This document shows positions 42,413 to 50,220 of a stretch of 64,000 nucleotides of DNA, in pieces. This stretch comes from an uncultured Pseudomonadota bacterium. GTDB lineage: Bacteria; Myxococcota_A; UBA9160; PR03. Both the position numbers and the translations under genes were made by a program. The stretch is from positions 42,902 to 106,901 of the forward strand of contig CAADGG010000100.1 of the NCBI GenBank assembly GCA_900696485.1, written 5' to 3'. The notes beneath the pieces were generated by a model, which searched no databases, was not told the DNA's origin, and saw only the letters and a list, made by a program, of their open reading frames with translations. How positions within the stretch are numbered: the stretch's first letter is position 1; every line of letters starts with the position of its first letter.

Positions 42413-42901
42413 CTACGTCGATTGCTTCCCCGCCGCAAACTCGACCACGCGGACCGCGCGAGCCAGCTCGCCGAGATCCTGTTCAGTGCCGTCGATCTCC
42501 CAGCCGAGCGCACGCGCCACTGCGCGTGCAGCGCGCGGATGGCGCCGTCCGTAATCGATCAGCTCCCGCTCCGCGTCGTCGTCCGGGAGCACGCGCGCAT
42601 CGACCGCGACGCGCCGGCCCGCGGTTTCGATCCGTGCCTGCGGCGTCACGCGCAGGTTGGCGAGCCACTGCGCGCGATCACCCCATCCCGACACGACGCA
42701 CCAGACGCCCGCCGCCGGATCCGGGCGGATCACCTCGAGTACGGTGCGGTGCGTGCGGCCGCTGTTGCGGCCGCGATGCTCGAGCAGCAGGAAGCGAGAG
42801 CCGAGCAGCCGGCCGAGACACAGCCGATACAAGACATTGGGGAGCCGGTGCAGGAAGAGCGTCATGCCGGCCGGCGTCGGGACGTCGCGGAGCTTGCGCA
42901 T
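42413..42901 (-). CDS. Deazaflavin-dependent oxidoreductase/nitroreductase (DDN, DUF385) family
   Basis: 162 residues. GAGGAG upstream of the ATG at 42901. Beta-barrel pattern of the DDN/Rv1155-related family: LLLEHRGRNSGRTHRTVLEV, then VWCVVSGWGDRAQWLANLRV, both highly typical of DUF385. Members bind F420 or FMN and reduce unsaturated or nitro compounds. The protein has no signal peptide. It follows the DUF2269 gene by 10 bp and shares an operon with the MarR regulator, so it is probably controlled by that regulator. Cofactor choice, F420 or flavin, cannot be decided. Confidence 0.85.
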   Translation of the reverse strand: MRKLRDVPTPAGMTLFLHRLPNVLYRLCLGRLLGSRFLLLEHRGRNSGRTHRTVLEVIRPDPAAGVWCVVSGWGDRAQWLANLRVTPQARIETAGRRVAVDARVLPDDDAERELIDYGRRHPRAARAVARALGWEIDGTEQDLGELARAVRVVEFAAGKQST

Positions 42902-42911
42902 CGCGGACTCC

Positions 42912-43385
42912 TCAGAAGAGTGGGCGTTTGGTCACCATCGTGAAGAGCGCGGCGAGCAGCGCGACCGTCGCGGCGATCCCGAGCCCGGCGTAGAGCGGCG
43001 ACAGGCGGCGATACGCGCTCGGCAGTGGCTCGTGCCGCGTGGTAGCGCCGGACGCTAGCGCCGCCAGACGGTGCTCGAGCCGCATGCCCCATGCGAGCAG
43101 CAGCGACAGCAGCGCGAACAGCGCGATCCCGTGGGCGAGCCACCCGGATGCAAGCGGCAACCCGCCGACCCAAGCCATCCAGAGACCGGTGGCCAGCAAC
43201 ACGAAGCTCGGAGGCACGAGCAGCAGCCGATTGTTCCACACCACGCCCGATAGCAGCGCGGCACTCGCCTCCGCGCTCGGGGCCCGATCGGCGAGCGTCT
43301 TCAGCAGTCCGTTCGCGAACGACGCGCCGACATAGAGGCACGCCGCCAGCACGTGCAGCCACTTCGCGAGCAGATAGGGATCCAT
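42912..43385 (-). CDS. DUF2269-family integral membrane protein
   Basis: 157 residues. The ATG at 43385 shares a base with the TGA of the MarR gene (TGATG). Four predicted helices: LAKWLHVLAACLYVGASFAN (with a conserved KWxHxxxA start), LLLVPPSFVLLATGLWMAWV, GIALFALLSLLLAWG and ATVALLAALFTMVT. The first His in the H-x-L motif near the start and the small-residue pattern match DUF2269. No function is established; such proteins sit with oxidoreductases and may bind haem or quinone. Middle gene of a MarR-DUF2269-DDN operon. Confidence 0.75.
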   Translation of the reverse strand: MDPYLLAKWLHVLAACLYVGASFANGLLKTLADRAPSAEASAALLSGVVWNNRLLLVPPSFVLLATGLWMAWVGGLPLASGWLAHGIALFALLSLLLAWGMRLEHRLAALASGATTRHEPLPSAYRRLSPLYAGLGIAATVALLAALFTMVTKRPLF

Positions 43386-43834
43386 CACGCGCCGCCGGCG
43401 GCGTCGCGTTCGAGCGCCTCGACCAGCCGGCCGCCCAGCCGATGCAACGCGCTGCGCTCGGACGCCGAGAGCGCCGAGAGGGCGCGCACGAGGCGCGCCT
43501 CGGCGGCCGGCCGCACGGCCTCGATCAGCGCGATCCCGCGCGGTGTCACGCGCATCAACACAGTGCGACCGCGCCGCTCGCCGCGCACGAGCCGCAGCGC
43601 GACGAGTCGTCGCGCGAGCGCGTGGGCGTGCTGGCGGGTCACGCCGAGCGCGTGAGACCACTCGACCTGGGTGCGCCCCTCCGGCGTGAGCGAGAGCACC
43701 ATCAGGCCGATCGCCTCGCCCACCGTCAGCGGCGTCGGGCCGATCACCTCGGCGAGCGCCAGCGTCAGCAGGGCGTGCGCGTGACCGATGCGGTCCGCGA
43801 TCTCCCAGACGAGGGTTCCGGCGCTGCTGGCCAC
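43385..43834 (-). CDS. MarR family transcriptional regulator
   Basis: 149 residues from the GTG at 43834. A longer in-frame start (GTG 43885) would place its first codons over the palindrome at 43864-43880, so the shorter start is preferred. Winged helix pattern: WSHALGVTRQHAHALARRLVALRLVRGERRGRTVLMRVTP, the helix-turn-helix plus wing of MarR proteins, flanked by dimerisation helices. As the first gene of the operon with the DUF2269 protein and DDN oxidoreductase it probably represses its own operon through the upstream palindrome. The inducer is unknown. Confidence 0.82.
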   Translation of the reverse strand: MASSAGTLVWEIADRIGHAHALLTLALAEVIGPTPLTVGEAIGLMVLSLTPEGRTQVEWSHALGVTRQHAHALARRLVALRLVRGERRGRTVLMRVTPRGIALIEAVRPAAEARLVRALSALSASERSALHRLGGRLVEALERDAAGGA

Positions 43835-43863
43835 CCCGCCAGAATTCCATGCGCGACTTCGAA

Positions 43864-43880
43864 TGTCAATGCGATTGACA
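43864..43880. promoter_or_regulatory. Candidate MarR operator palindrome
   Basis: TGTCAA-TGCGA-TTGACA: perfect 6-bp arms around 5 bp, 30 bp before the MarR gene start, the expected position and size for an autoregulatory MarR site. TTGACA within it could double as a -35 box on the plus strand. Confidence 0.5.
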
Positions 43881-43900
43881 GTCACTACGGACTCCGGCGG

Positions 43901-43952
43901 GTGCGTAGGCGGGAAAGGCGGTATTCCTGTCGGGGCCATACTGGGCGTCATG
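43901..43952. repeat. Dispersed repeat R3
   Basis: Core GCGTAGGCGGGAAAGGCGGT followed by ATTCCTGTCGGGGCCATACT and GGGCGTCATGG. It lies at the truncated end of the IS91-like remnant and upstream of the MarR operon; R1 and R2 are 1.6-2.1 kb away. Confidence 0.7.
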
Positions 43953-44017
43953 GCAACGGGGGCCGGAGAATGGACCCACGGCAGGAGTAAGAGGCGCGGC
44001 GAAGGGCCGAGCGCGGC

Positions 44018-44475
44018 GAGCTTCTCGACCAGGCGGCGGTCGCGCGCGGGCACCGCGACGTTCGCGTGCACACTCCCCCCACCCACGCTCGCGCTGCGCT
44101 CCCCTCGCAGCACGGGGAGATCGTCGGCATCGATGCGGTCGCCGATGCGGAGCACCCGCTGGCCGGTGCGGGGACCCGTCGCGACGCGGCTCGTGACCGA
44201 GGCCGCGTCGAGCGACGCGAGCAGCGGCTCTACTGCGGCCAAGGTGTCGCTCTCGGGTGTAGCGTCGCCGAGCCTGCGACGCTCGAGTCGGCGCGTCAGA
44301 CGCCGCGCGACCTGCCGTGCCGCGCGCTTCACCTCGACGTCGTCGGGTGGCGGGAGTGAGTGGAACCGCCGCGTTCCTTCGGCGGACCGCGCGTAGACGC
44401 CGTCGAGGACGAGCGAGCGAAAGTGGACGTTCCGGTTCAGCGCATCGCCGAAGCGCTGCACGAAGGTGGCCGCGC
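44018..44475 (-). mobile_element. Fragment of an IS91-type transposase (both ends lost)
   Basis: About 150 residues are readable without a proper start or stop: ATFVQRFGDALNRNVHFRSL, VLDGVYARSAEGTRRFHSLP, KRAARQVARRLTRRLERRRL, then GGSVHANVAVPARDRRLVEKL. This is the IS91/ISCR-type Y2 transposase core (FVQRFGSALNLNVHFHALVLDGVF in typical members). The HUH motif appears as HFR instead of HFH, so catalysis would be lost. The fragment is joined on its upstream side to a 44-nt segment matching aroD and ends 25 bp before tRNA-Arg. It is a dead remnant. Confidence 0.75.
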
Positions 44476-44515
44476 CGGCCCCGTGCGCGCGCGATGAGGT
44501 CGGCGAGCGCGCTCG
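44472..44515. repeat. 44-nt segment matching the aroD coding region at 52333-52378
   Basis: The first 14 bases (GCGCCGGCCCCGTG) and the last 30 bases (CGCGCGCGATGAGGTCGGCG onward, ending GCTCG) are identical to aroD, which has two extra bases (TG) between them. In aroD it encodes the SALADLIARAHGAGA region. The copy here lies at the junction with the IS91 remnant. Confidence 0.8.
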
Positions 44516-44540
44516 AAACGACGGAATCCACGGAGAATTC

Positions 44541-44617
44541 TGGCACGCCGGGAGGGATTCGAACCCCCGACCCCCAGGTTCGAAGCCTGGTGCTCTATCC
44601 AGCTGAGCTACCGGCGC
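44541..44617 (-). tRNA. tRNA-Arg (anticodon TCG)
   Basis: 77 nt cloverleaf on the minus strand: acceptor GCGCCGG pairing CCGGCGT (one G-U), D-arm TAGCTCAGCTGGATAGAGC, anticodon stem CCAGG/CCTGG around loop CTTCGAA (anticodon TCG), T-arm GGGGGTTCGAATCCCTC and encoded CCA. Reads CGA. The IS91 remnant starts 25 bp downstream of its 3' end. Confidence 0.96.
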
Positions 44618-44776
44618 GTGCTCGAAGGGGTGGATACCGGAGGTCGGGGGGCGATGCCAGCGCGGCGCCGCGTCACGCCGTTCGGCGGCTCCCGGCGCGC
44701 CGGGGAGCCGGGGAGCCGAGCGGGCCCGGCTCGAGCACGGGCCGGAGGATCGCGCCATGAGTGCTAGTTTCCCTTC

Positions 44777-46057
44777 ATGTGCGATTGCCTCGTCGCCACG
44801 GCGCCCGAGACGCGTGACGGCACGGCGCTGTTCGCGAAGAACAGCGACCGACACGCGCACGAGTGCCAGCCCTTCCTGCAGTCCCCCGGCAGCTTCTACG
44901 CATCCGGATCGACGCTGCGCTGCACGCACATCGAGATCCCGCAGGTCGGTGAGACGTACGCCGTGATGGGACACTCGCCGTGGTGGGTCTGGGGCTTCGA
45001 ACACGGGGTGAACGAGCACGCGGTCGCGATCGGCAACGAGTCGATCTTCTCGCGCGAGCCGCTGGAAGAGCAGCCGGGCCTGATCGGCATGGACCTCGTG
45101 CGGCTCGGACTCGAGCGGGGGCGCAACGCGCGCGAAGCGCTCGAAGTGATGGCGACGCTGCTGGAGACGCACGGCCAAGGAGGAGCCGGCTTCGGCCCGG
45201 GCGAGGCCGGCTATCACAACGGCTTCCTGATCGCCGACCCCGAGGAGGCCTGGATCCTGCAGACGTCGAACCGCCGCTGGGCGGCGCGCCGCGTGCAGCG
45301 CGATGCGGTCTCGAACCACCTGTCGCTCGCAGCGGATTGGGAGATCGGCTCGCGCGATCTCGAGTCCTTCGCGCGCGCGATCGGTTGGTGGAATCATCCC
45401 GGCCGGCTCGACGTCTCGGCGGCATACCGCAATCCCGGCGTGCCGGGCCGCATCTCGGAAGGACGCCTGCACCGCGCCCGGACGCTGCTCGATCGCCACG
45501 CCGGTCGCCTCGACCGCACGACGATGCAGGCGATCCTGTGCGACCACGGCCCGGGCGGAGCCGGTCGTCGCCCCGGCCTCGGACCCGAAGACGAGGCGTA
45601 CTTCACGCTGTGCATGCACAGCGAGCCGATCGGGACCACGACGGCGAGCCTGGTCGCGCCGCTGCCGGCCGATCGGCGCCTGCCGTGGCCGGTGTGGATC
45701 TCCTTCGCCGCGCCGTGCACCAGCGTGTTCCTGCCGGTGTACCTCGATGGCGTGATTCCGGCCGAACTCGCCCGCGGCGGCGCCGAGCCCGACGCGGATT
45801 CTGCGTGGTGGTCGTTCAAGATGCTGCAAGATGCCGCCGCCGGAGAAGACCCGTTGCGCGCGGCGGCGCTGCGCGAGTCCTGGAAGACGCTCGAAGCGCG
45901 CATCGAATCCGAGCGCGAGCCGGTCGAGGCCGCCGCCGCGCGCGCGCTTCGCGGCGGGGATGCCGGCGCGGCGAGCGAACTGCTGACGGCATTCATGACG
46001 CGCACCTGGCGCGATGCGATCGCACACGCGCGCGATCTCGCCAGCCAGCTCGCGTGA
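44777..46057 (+). CDS. Secernin/C69-like peptidase family protein
   Basis: 426 residues. The N-terminus MCDCLVATAPETRDGTALFA followed by KNSDRHAHECQP matches the secernin/C69 pattern ([S/M]CDTfVv...T..G..iFgKNSDR..nE.Q). There the second-residue Cys becomes the N-terminal nucleophile of an Ntn hydrolase after Met removal. Further family-like segments are WGFEHGVNEHAVAIGNESIF and GYHNGFLIADPEEAWILQT. A peptidase or amidase acting on small substrates is expected, but the reaction is unverified and eukaryotic secernins are not all active. No signal peptide, so cytoplasmic. The start lacks a clear Shine-Dalgarno. Confidence 0.85.
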   Translation: MCDCLVATAPETRDGTALFAKNSDRHAHECQPFLQSPGSFYASGSTLRCTHIEIPQVGETYAVMGHSPWWVWGFEHGVNEHAVAIGNESIFSREPLEEQPGLIGMDLVRLGLERGRNAREALEVMATLLETHGQGGAGFGPGEAGYHNGFLIADPEEAWILQTSNRRWAARRVQRDAVSNHLSLAADWEIGSRDLESFARAIGWWNHPGRLDVSAAYRNPGVPGRISEGRLHRARTLLDRHAGRLDRTTMQAILCDHGPGGAGRRPGLGPEDEAYFTLCMHSEPIGTTTASLVAPLPADRRLPWPVWISFAAPCTSVFLPVYLDGVIPAELARGGAEPDADSAWWSFKMLQDAAAGEDPLRAAALRESWKTLEARIESEREPVEAAAARALRGGDAGAASELLTAFMTRTWRDAIAHARDLASQLA

Positions 46058-46144
46058 TCCCGGAGACCGCGTGATCCCGGAGACGGACGCGGCGAGATGC
46101 GGATCCGCGCGCGACCGAACACGAATGCGGTCGTCGCGAGTTCG

Positions 46145-46393
46145 CTAGGCCCGCTGCGCCTCGTCGACGCGCACGGGCACCGGCGCTCGCCGGACCGGAC
46201 GCGCACCGGGGAAGTATTCGGCGCGCAACTCCCACGGCACGCCGAGCGCAGTGATGATCCTGCGCTTCGTCGCCTGCCGGCACGAGCGACCCTGCTCGAC
46301 GGCATGGATGGTTCGGGGCGAGACCCCTGCTTTGTTCGCGAGCTCCGTCTGGGTCCAGCCCAGAGCCTGTCGAGCAGCGCGGATCCGGTTCAT
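46145..46393 (-). CDS. XRE-like helix-turn-helix regulator
   Basis: 82 residues. GGAGACG precedes the ATG at 46393; a longer in-frame start adds only an Arg/Pro-rich unconvincing leader. Cro/C1-type HTH: RAARQALGWTQTELANKAGVSPRTIHAVEQGRSC, a textbook XRE motif. A short C-terminal tail (PVRRAPVPVRVDEAQRA) follows. It resembles YozG-like single-domain regulators. It stands alone and is convergent with the secernin-like gene; no toxin or restriction partner is seen. Its target is unknown. Confidence 0.8.
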   Translation of the reverse strand: MNRIRAARQALGWTQTELANKAGVSPRTIHAVEQGRSCRQATKRRIITALGVPWELRAEYFPGARPVRRAPVPVRVDEAQRA

Positions 46394-46573
46394 TTCGACG
46401 TCTCCGTAGCCCCCTCGGACGGAGGCATGGTAGCTCCGGCCGACGGGGACCACGAGACGCGAAAAGGGCCCAGTCCGGGAGGGGCCGCCTGGGGGTCGAG
46501 GCGAACCGGAGCCCACCGAGGTCACCCGGCCGCGGGCGGCCGCCCCGGCGAACCCGCCGCCGGACGCCAGCCG

Positions 46574-46996
46574 TCAGCGCCAGCCGAGCGGGAGCGTCGT
46601 GGCGGCATCCGGAGCCGCCTGGGCCATGACCAGCAGGCCGCCGATGCCCCCCCCAGAGGCTCCCCAGCCCCAGACCATCAGGAAGAAGGCGGCCGCGAGT
46701 CCGAACGCGAAGGCCCCCACCGCCGAGATCCGGAACCGCTCGCGCGCCTGCGCGACCGGGTCGACGAACCATTGGGCGAGGCTCCACAGCCGCACCTGCG
46801 CAGCCGGACTCGGGTCGAGCGGCAGCAGCGACGAGGGCAGGAGCCGCACGAGCGCCTCGATGGCCTCGTCTTCCCGCAGGCGCCGGCGGCAGGCGGCGCA
46901 GGCCCGCGTGTGCGACCGCACCTCACGCCGCAGCGCCGGCGTGAGCGCGCCGTCGAGCAGGGCCGCGAGCAGGCGTGCCGCCCGTCGGTGTGTCAT
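46574..46996 (-). CDS. Zinc-finger anti-sigma factor (membrane)
   Basis: 140 residues. The ATG overlaps the sigma-factor stop (ATGA). N-terminal anti-sigma zinc-finger: REVRSHTRACAACRRRL, HxxxCxxC with a second-half Arg-rich helix. One membrane helix near residue 95-115 (ISAVGAFAFGLAAAFFLMVW), then a short exported Gly-rich tail. It should hold the ECF sigma factor inactive at the membrane and release it on an envelope or redox signal, as for RsrA/RskA-like proteins. Gene order sigma then anti-sigma with a 4-nt overlap supports the pairing. Confidence 0.82.
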   Translation of the reverse strand: MTHRRAARLLAALLDGALTPALRREVRSHTRACAACRRRLREDEAIEALVRLLPSSLLPLDPSPAAQVRLWSLAQWFVDPVAQARERFRISAVGAFAFGLAAAFFLMVWGWGASGGGIGGLLVMAQAAPDAATTLPLGWR

Positions 46997-47874
46997 GGCG
47001 CGTCCTCCCCGAGATCGAGATCCCGAAGCAGCGGGCCGAGGCGCGCCCGCAACTCCTCCCGCCCGCGCCGCAGCCACGTGCCGACGGTGGGCAGCGGAAT
47101 GCCTTCGCGCGCGGCGATCTCGCTGTTGGTGAGGCCCCAGACGATGCGCAGCACCAACGCCCGACGGTGTTGCGGTTTCACGTCGAGCAGCGCCGATGCG
47201 ACGGCCGACAGGATCTCGCCCTCGAGAACTCGGGCTTCCGGATTCCCGACCGCGTCTCGGGCCGGCTCGCTGAAGCACGCCTGCACGCGGAGCTCTGTTT
47301 CCGCCAGGTCGCGCCGCTTGCGCTTGCGCAGGGCGCTGACGGCCCCGTTGATCGCCGCGCGATAGAGATACGTCCACAGGCTCGCCTGTCCGCGGAAGCG
47401 GACGCGTGGCAAGGCCTCGAAGACGCGCTGGACGACGTCCTCGGCTTCGTCGCGATCCCGCAGCACGCGGAACGCGGCGGCTTCGAGCCGGAGCCGGTAG
47501 CGCGCATGGAGGTCCGCCAGGGCGGCATGGCCGATGGTGGTGCCGGGCTCGGGAGACGCCGCGGGCTCTGCCTCGATGGCGGGCCGCACGCCCGGCCCGG
47601 GTGCTTGCGGGCCGCACTCGCTCGATCGAAGAACGAGGCGTTTCGTCGCCGGGAACGGTTCGTTCCGGAGCGGTCCCGGCGTGCGCGACGATCGGGTCTC
47701 CACCTCGCTTTGCTCTCCCAGATTCGGCCCCGTTGTTTCGACGCGCCGCGGGAGGGTACCGATTCGCCCGGCCGGTCGGCTGCAGCGGCCGGCGCGACGC
47801 GGCGAGTCGGCCGGCGCCGGGCGCGATCGAGGGCGCTCGACACGAACGTTCCCGAGGGGGGATAGAAGCGTCAT
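46993..47874 (-). CDS. ECF-type RNA polymerase sigma factor
   Basis: 293 residues from the ATG at 47874, with a low-complexity Arg/Pro-rich lead of about 115 residues. A GTG near 47589 gives about 198 residues, the usual ECF size, and may be the true start. Region 2: ALADLHARYRLRLEAAAFRV, LRDRDEAEDVVQRVFEALPRV, SLWTYLYRAAINGAVSALRK. Region 4: HRRALVLRIVWGLTNSEIAA then REGIPLPTVGTWLRRGREEL, the -35-binding helix-turn-helix. It directs RNA polymerase to an unknown regulon under control of the downstream anti-sigma factor. Divergent from the two-component system. Confidence 0.82.
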   Translation of the reverse strand: MTLLSPLGNVRVERPRSRPAPADSPRRAGRCSRPAGRIGTLPRRVETTGPNLGEQSEVETRSSRTPGPLRNEPFPATKRLVLRSSECGPQAPGPGVRPAIEAEPAASPEPGTTIGHAALADLHARYRLRLEAAAFRVLRDRDEAEDVVQRVFEALPRVRFRGQASLWTYLYRAAINGAVSALRKRKRRDLAETELRVQACFSEPARDAVGNPEARVLEGEILSAVASALLDVKPQHRRALVLRIVWGLTNSEIAAREGIPLPTVGTWLRRGREELRARLGPLLRDLDLGEDAP

Positions 47875-47909
47875 GCCGGCGTCAGCGTCGACCGCTAGGC
47901 TCTGCCCAC

Positions 47910-48629
47910 GTGAAGCTTCTCTACGTCGAAGACGATCCCGCCGCCCAGCAGTACATCTTCAAGGGCCTCGGGGAGCATGGCTTTCTCGTCGAGGTGGTGT
48001 CGGACGGATCCGCCGGACTCGAGCGCGGTACGCGCGGCGCCTACGACCTCATCATCCTCGACGTGATGCTGCCGGACATGGAAGGCTACGACGTGTTGCG
48101 GCGTCTGCGTCATGCGGGCGTCCAGACGCCGGTCCTGTTCCTGTCGGCCCGAAGCGCCGTCAGTGACCGCGTCCGCGGCCTCGAACTCGGCGCCGACGAC
48201 TACCTCCCGAAGCCGTTCGCGTTCGCCGAGCTGCTCGCGCGCATCCGCGCCGTTGCCCGCCGGCGCCTCGGCGAGCCCGAGGAGGGACGCCTGTCGGCGG
48301 CCGACCTGTCGGTGGACCTCCATCGCCGCACCGTCGAGCGCTCTGGACGGCGCGTCGACCTCTCCCCCAAGCAGTTCGCGCTGCTCGAGTATCTGCTGCG
48401 CCACCAGGGCCACGTGGTCTCGCGAACGATGATCACGGAGAACGTGTGGGGGTGGGGCTTCGAGAGCTTCTCCAATCTCATCGACGTCCACATCAACCGG
48501 CTGCGCAAGAAGATCGATCACGGCTACCCGCAGCGGCTGATCCACACCGTGAAGGGCGCCGGCTACATCCTCGAGCTGCGCGAGGACGAGACCCATGCGA
48601 CGAGGAGCGGCGAGGACGCGGTTGCGTAG
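47910..48629 (+). CDS. OmpR-family response regulator
   Basis: 239 residues from the GTG at 47910, with no strong Shine-Dalgarno. Receiver domain: acidic pocket E7-D8-D9 (LLYVEDDP), phosphorylated Asp51 in LIILDVMLPDMEG, and Lys in LPKPFAF. The C-terminal winged-helix (about 130-228) has DLSPKQFALLEYLLRHQGHV, VSRTMITENVWGWGFESFSN and LIDVHINRLRKKIDHGYPQR, the OmpR/PhoB DNA-binding domain. The gene overlaps the histidine kinase by 35 bp. It is divergent from the sigma/anti-sigma genes, so the shared intergenic region likely controls both. Confidence 0.93.
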   Translation: MKLLYVEDDPAAQQYIFKGLGEHGFLVEVVSDGSAGLERGTRGAYDLIILDVMLPDMEGYDVLRRLRHAGVQTPVLFLSARSAVSDRVRGLELGADDYLPKPFAFAELLARIRAVARRRLGEPEEGRLSAADLSVDLHRRTVERSGRRVDLSPKQFALLEYLLRHQGHVVSRTMITENVWGWGFESFSNLIDVHINRLRKKIDHGYPQRLIHTVKGAGYILELREDETHATRSGEDAVA

Positions 48630-50019
48630 CCGCTTCCGGCTGTCGATCGGAGCCCGTTGGACACTCCGATACGCCGCCGTGATGCTCGTCACCGCCAGCG
48701 CCTTCTCGGCCTATGTCTACGAGCGCGCCGAACGTGCCACCGAGAAGGACGCGAAGACCCTCATCAAGCTCCAGCTCGCGCAGACGCTGGAGTTCCTCGA
48801 CGCACACGCGGAGCAGCCCGAGGAATGGGCGGCCTTCGCCCGCCGCCAGGTCAGCGCCGCCGATCCGGATCTGCGCCTCGGCATCGAGATCTTCGATCCG
48901 GCCGACCGACTCGTCTTCGGAGCCGGCAGCGCCTACAGCGCCGGTCTCGGGCTCCCCGCCGAGCAAGAGCTCGGCGAGCTGCGCGAGGTCGATCTCGGGC
49001 GCAACTACAAGTTCCTGGCGCTCGCCCGCCGCGGAGAGGCCGGATCCGTCCAGATCCTGGTGTATTCGCGGATCTTCGCCCGCTCGGCGGCGCGGGTGCG
49101 GGATGCCTTCCTCGGGGCGCTGCCGGTCCTGCTGCTGCTCACGGCCGGCGTCGGGTACGCGCTTTCGCGCGGCAGCCTGCGACCGATCCGGACGATCACG
49201 CGGACGGCCCAGCGGATCTCGGCGCACCAACTCGACGAGTCGATCCCGCAGACCGGCTCGGGCGATGAACTCGACGATCTCGCGACGACGCTGAACGACA
49301 TGCTGAGTCGCGTCCGAGACGGCGTCGAGCGCATGAAGCGGTTCTCCGCCGACGCGGCCCATCAGTTGCGCACCCCCCTCACCGCGCTGCAGAACGAGAT
49401 CGAGGTGACGCTCGCGAAGCCGCGCAGCGCGCTCGAGTATCGGCGGACGCTCGAAGACATGCTGGTCCAGGTGGACACGTTCACCGAGACGGTGAACGGC
49501 ATGCTCCGGCTCGCACAGTCCGAAGGTGGTCTCGATCCGGCCCATCGCGTGGCGGTCGACATGGATCCGCTGCTGGAAGAAGTGATCGATTTCTTCTCCG
49601 CGTTGGCGGAAGATCGCAAGATCGATCTCTCGTTCACTGGACCCGCCGGCGCCGCGGTGCTGGGCGACCCGATCTGGTTGCACCAGCTCTTCGCCAACCT
49701 CGTCCACAACGCGCTCGAGTACACGCCCGAAGGCGGCAAGATCGAAGTGCTGGCGTCGGCGGACGACGCAGAAGTCACCGTCACCGTCCGTGACGACGGC
49801 GCCGGCATGAGCCGCGAGGATCGCGAAATCGCGTTCCAGCGCTTCCAGCGCGGCAGCACCTCGTCCGCCGGCAACGGCATGGGGCTCGGTCTCGCGCTGG
49901 CGCGGGAGATCGTCCGCGCGCACGCCGGCACCATCGAGATCGACAGCGAATTGGGGCGGGGCTCGACCTTCCGCGTCCGTCTGCCGCGCGCCCCGGCGAC
50001 CGCAGGCGGCACCGCCTGA
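48595..50019 (+). CDS. Sensor histidine kinase
   Basis: 474 residues. Two membrane helices (about 23-41 and 171-191) bracket a periplasmic sensor domain of about 130 residues with no recognised fold. A HAMP linker follows (GSLRPIRTITRTAQRISAHQ). His256 in the H-box (RFSADAAHQLRTPLTALQNE) is the phosphorylation site; the ATPase domain has NLVHNALEYTP (N box), VRDDGAGM (G1), FQRFQRG and GMGLGLALAREIV. It should phosphorylate the overlapping OmpR regulator. The signal is unknown. A long palindrome directly follows. Confidence 0.93.
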   Translation: MRRGAARTRLRSRFRLSIGARWTLRYAAVMLVTASAFSAYVYERAERATEKDAKTLIKLQLAQTLEFLDAHAEQPEEWAAFARRQVSAADPDLRLGIEIFDPADRLVFGAGSAYSAGLGLPAEQELGELREVDLGRNYKFLALARRGEAGSVQILVYSRIFARSAARVRDAFLGALPVLLLLTAGVGYALSRGSLRPIRTITRTAQRISAHQLDESIPQTGSGDELDDLATTLNDMLSRVRDGVERMKRFSADAAHQLRTPLTALQNEIEVTLAKPRSALEYRRTLEDMLVQVDTFTETVNGMLRLAQSEGGLDPAHRVAVDMDPLLEEVIDFFSALAEDRKIDLSFTGPAGAAVLGDPIWLHQLFANLVHNALEYTPEGGKIEVLASADDAEVTVTVRDDGAGMSREDREIAFQRFQRGSTSSAGNGMGLGLALAREIVRAHAGTIEIDSELGRGSTFRVRLPRAPATAGGTA

Positions 50020-50051
50020 CAGGGCCACCGGAACCGCAAATCCGGTGCGCC

Positions 50052-50129
50052 GTCAAGAAAGGGGTCGGGTTCGTTCGTCAACTTTTCCGTTCGGAAAAGT
50101 TGACGAACGAACCCGACCCCTTTCTTGAC
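50052..50129. repeat. Perfect 38-bp palindrome (copy 2 of a dispersed hairpin element)
   Basis: Left arm 50052-50089, loop TT, right arm 50092-50129, arms fully complementary. The outer part GTCAAGAAAGGGGTCGGG and TTCGTT matches copy 1 at 12795-12873, but the inner arm differs on both sides in a compensated manner (TTTTCCG/CGGAAAA here, TTTCCC/GGGAAA there). A partial extra end repeat (CCCCTTTCTTGACGG) follows to 50145. It lies between the kinase stop and the next start. Confidence 0.85.
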
Positions 50130-50220
50130 GGCCCCTTTCTTGACGGCGCACGGGGCCCGCTCCCGGGGCGGCTGGACGGGCCATTTCGGACCTGCGTGCA
50201 GACCCGGTATGGTCTGGGCG

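Noticed and set aside
44541..44640. Peptide reading [20 protein letters not shown] over the tRNA-Arg
   Set aside because: Classic artefact of translating a tRNA gene; no gene there.
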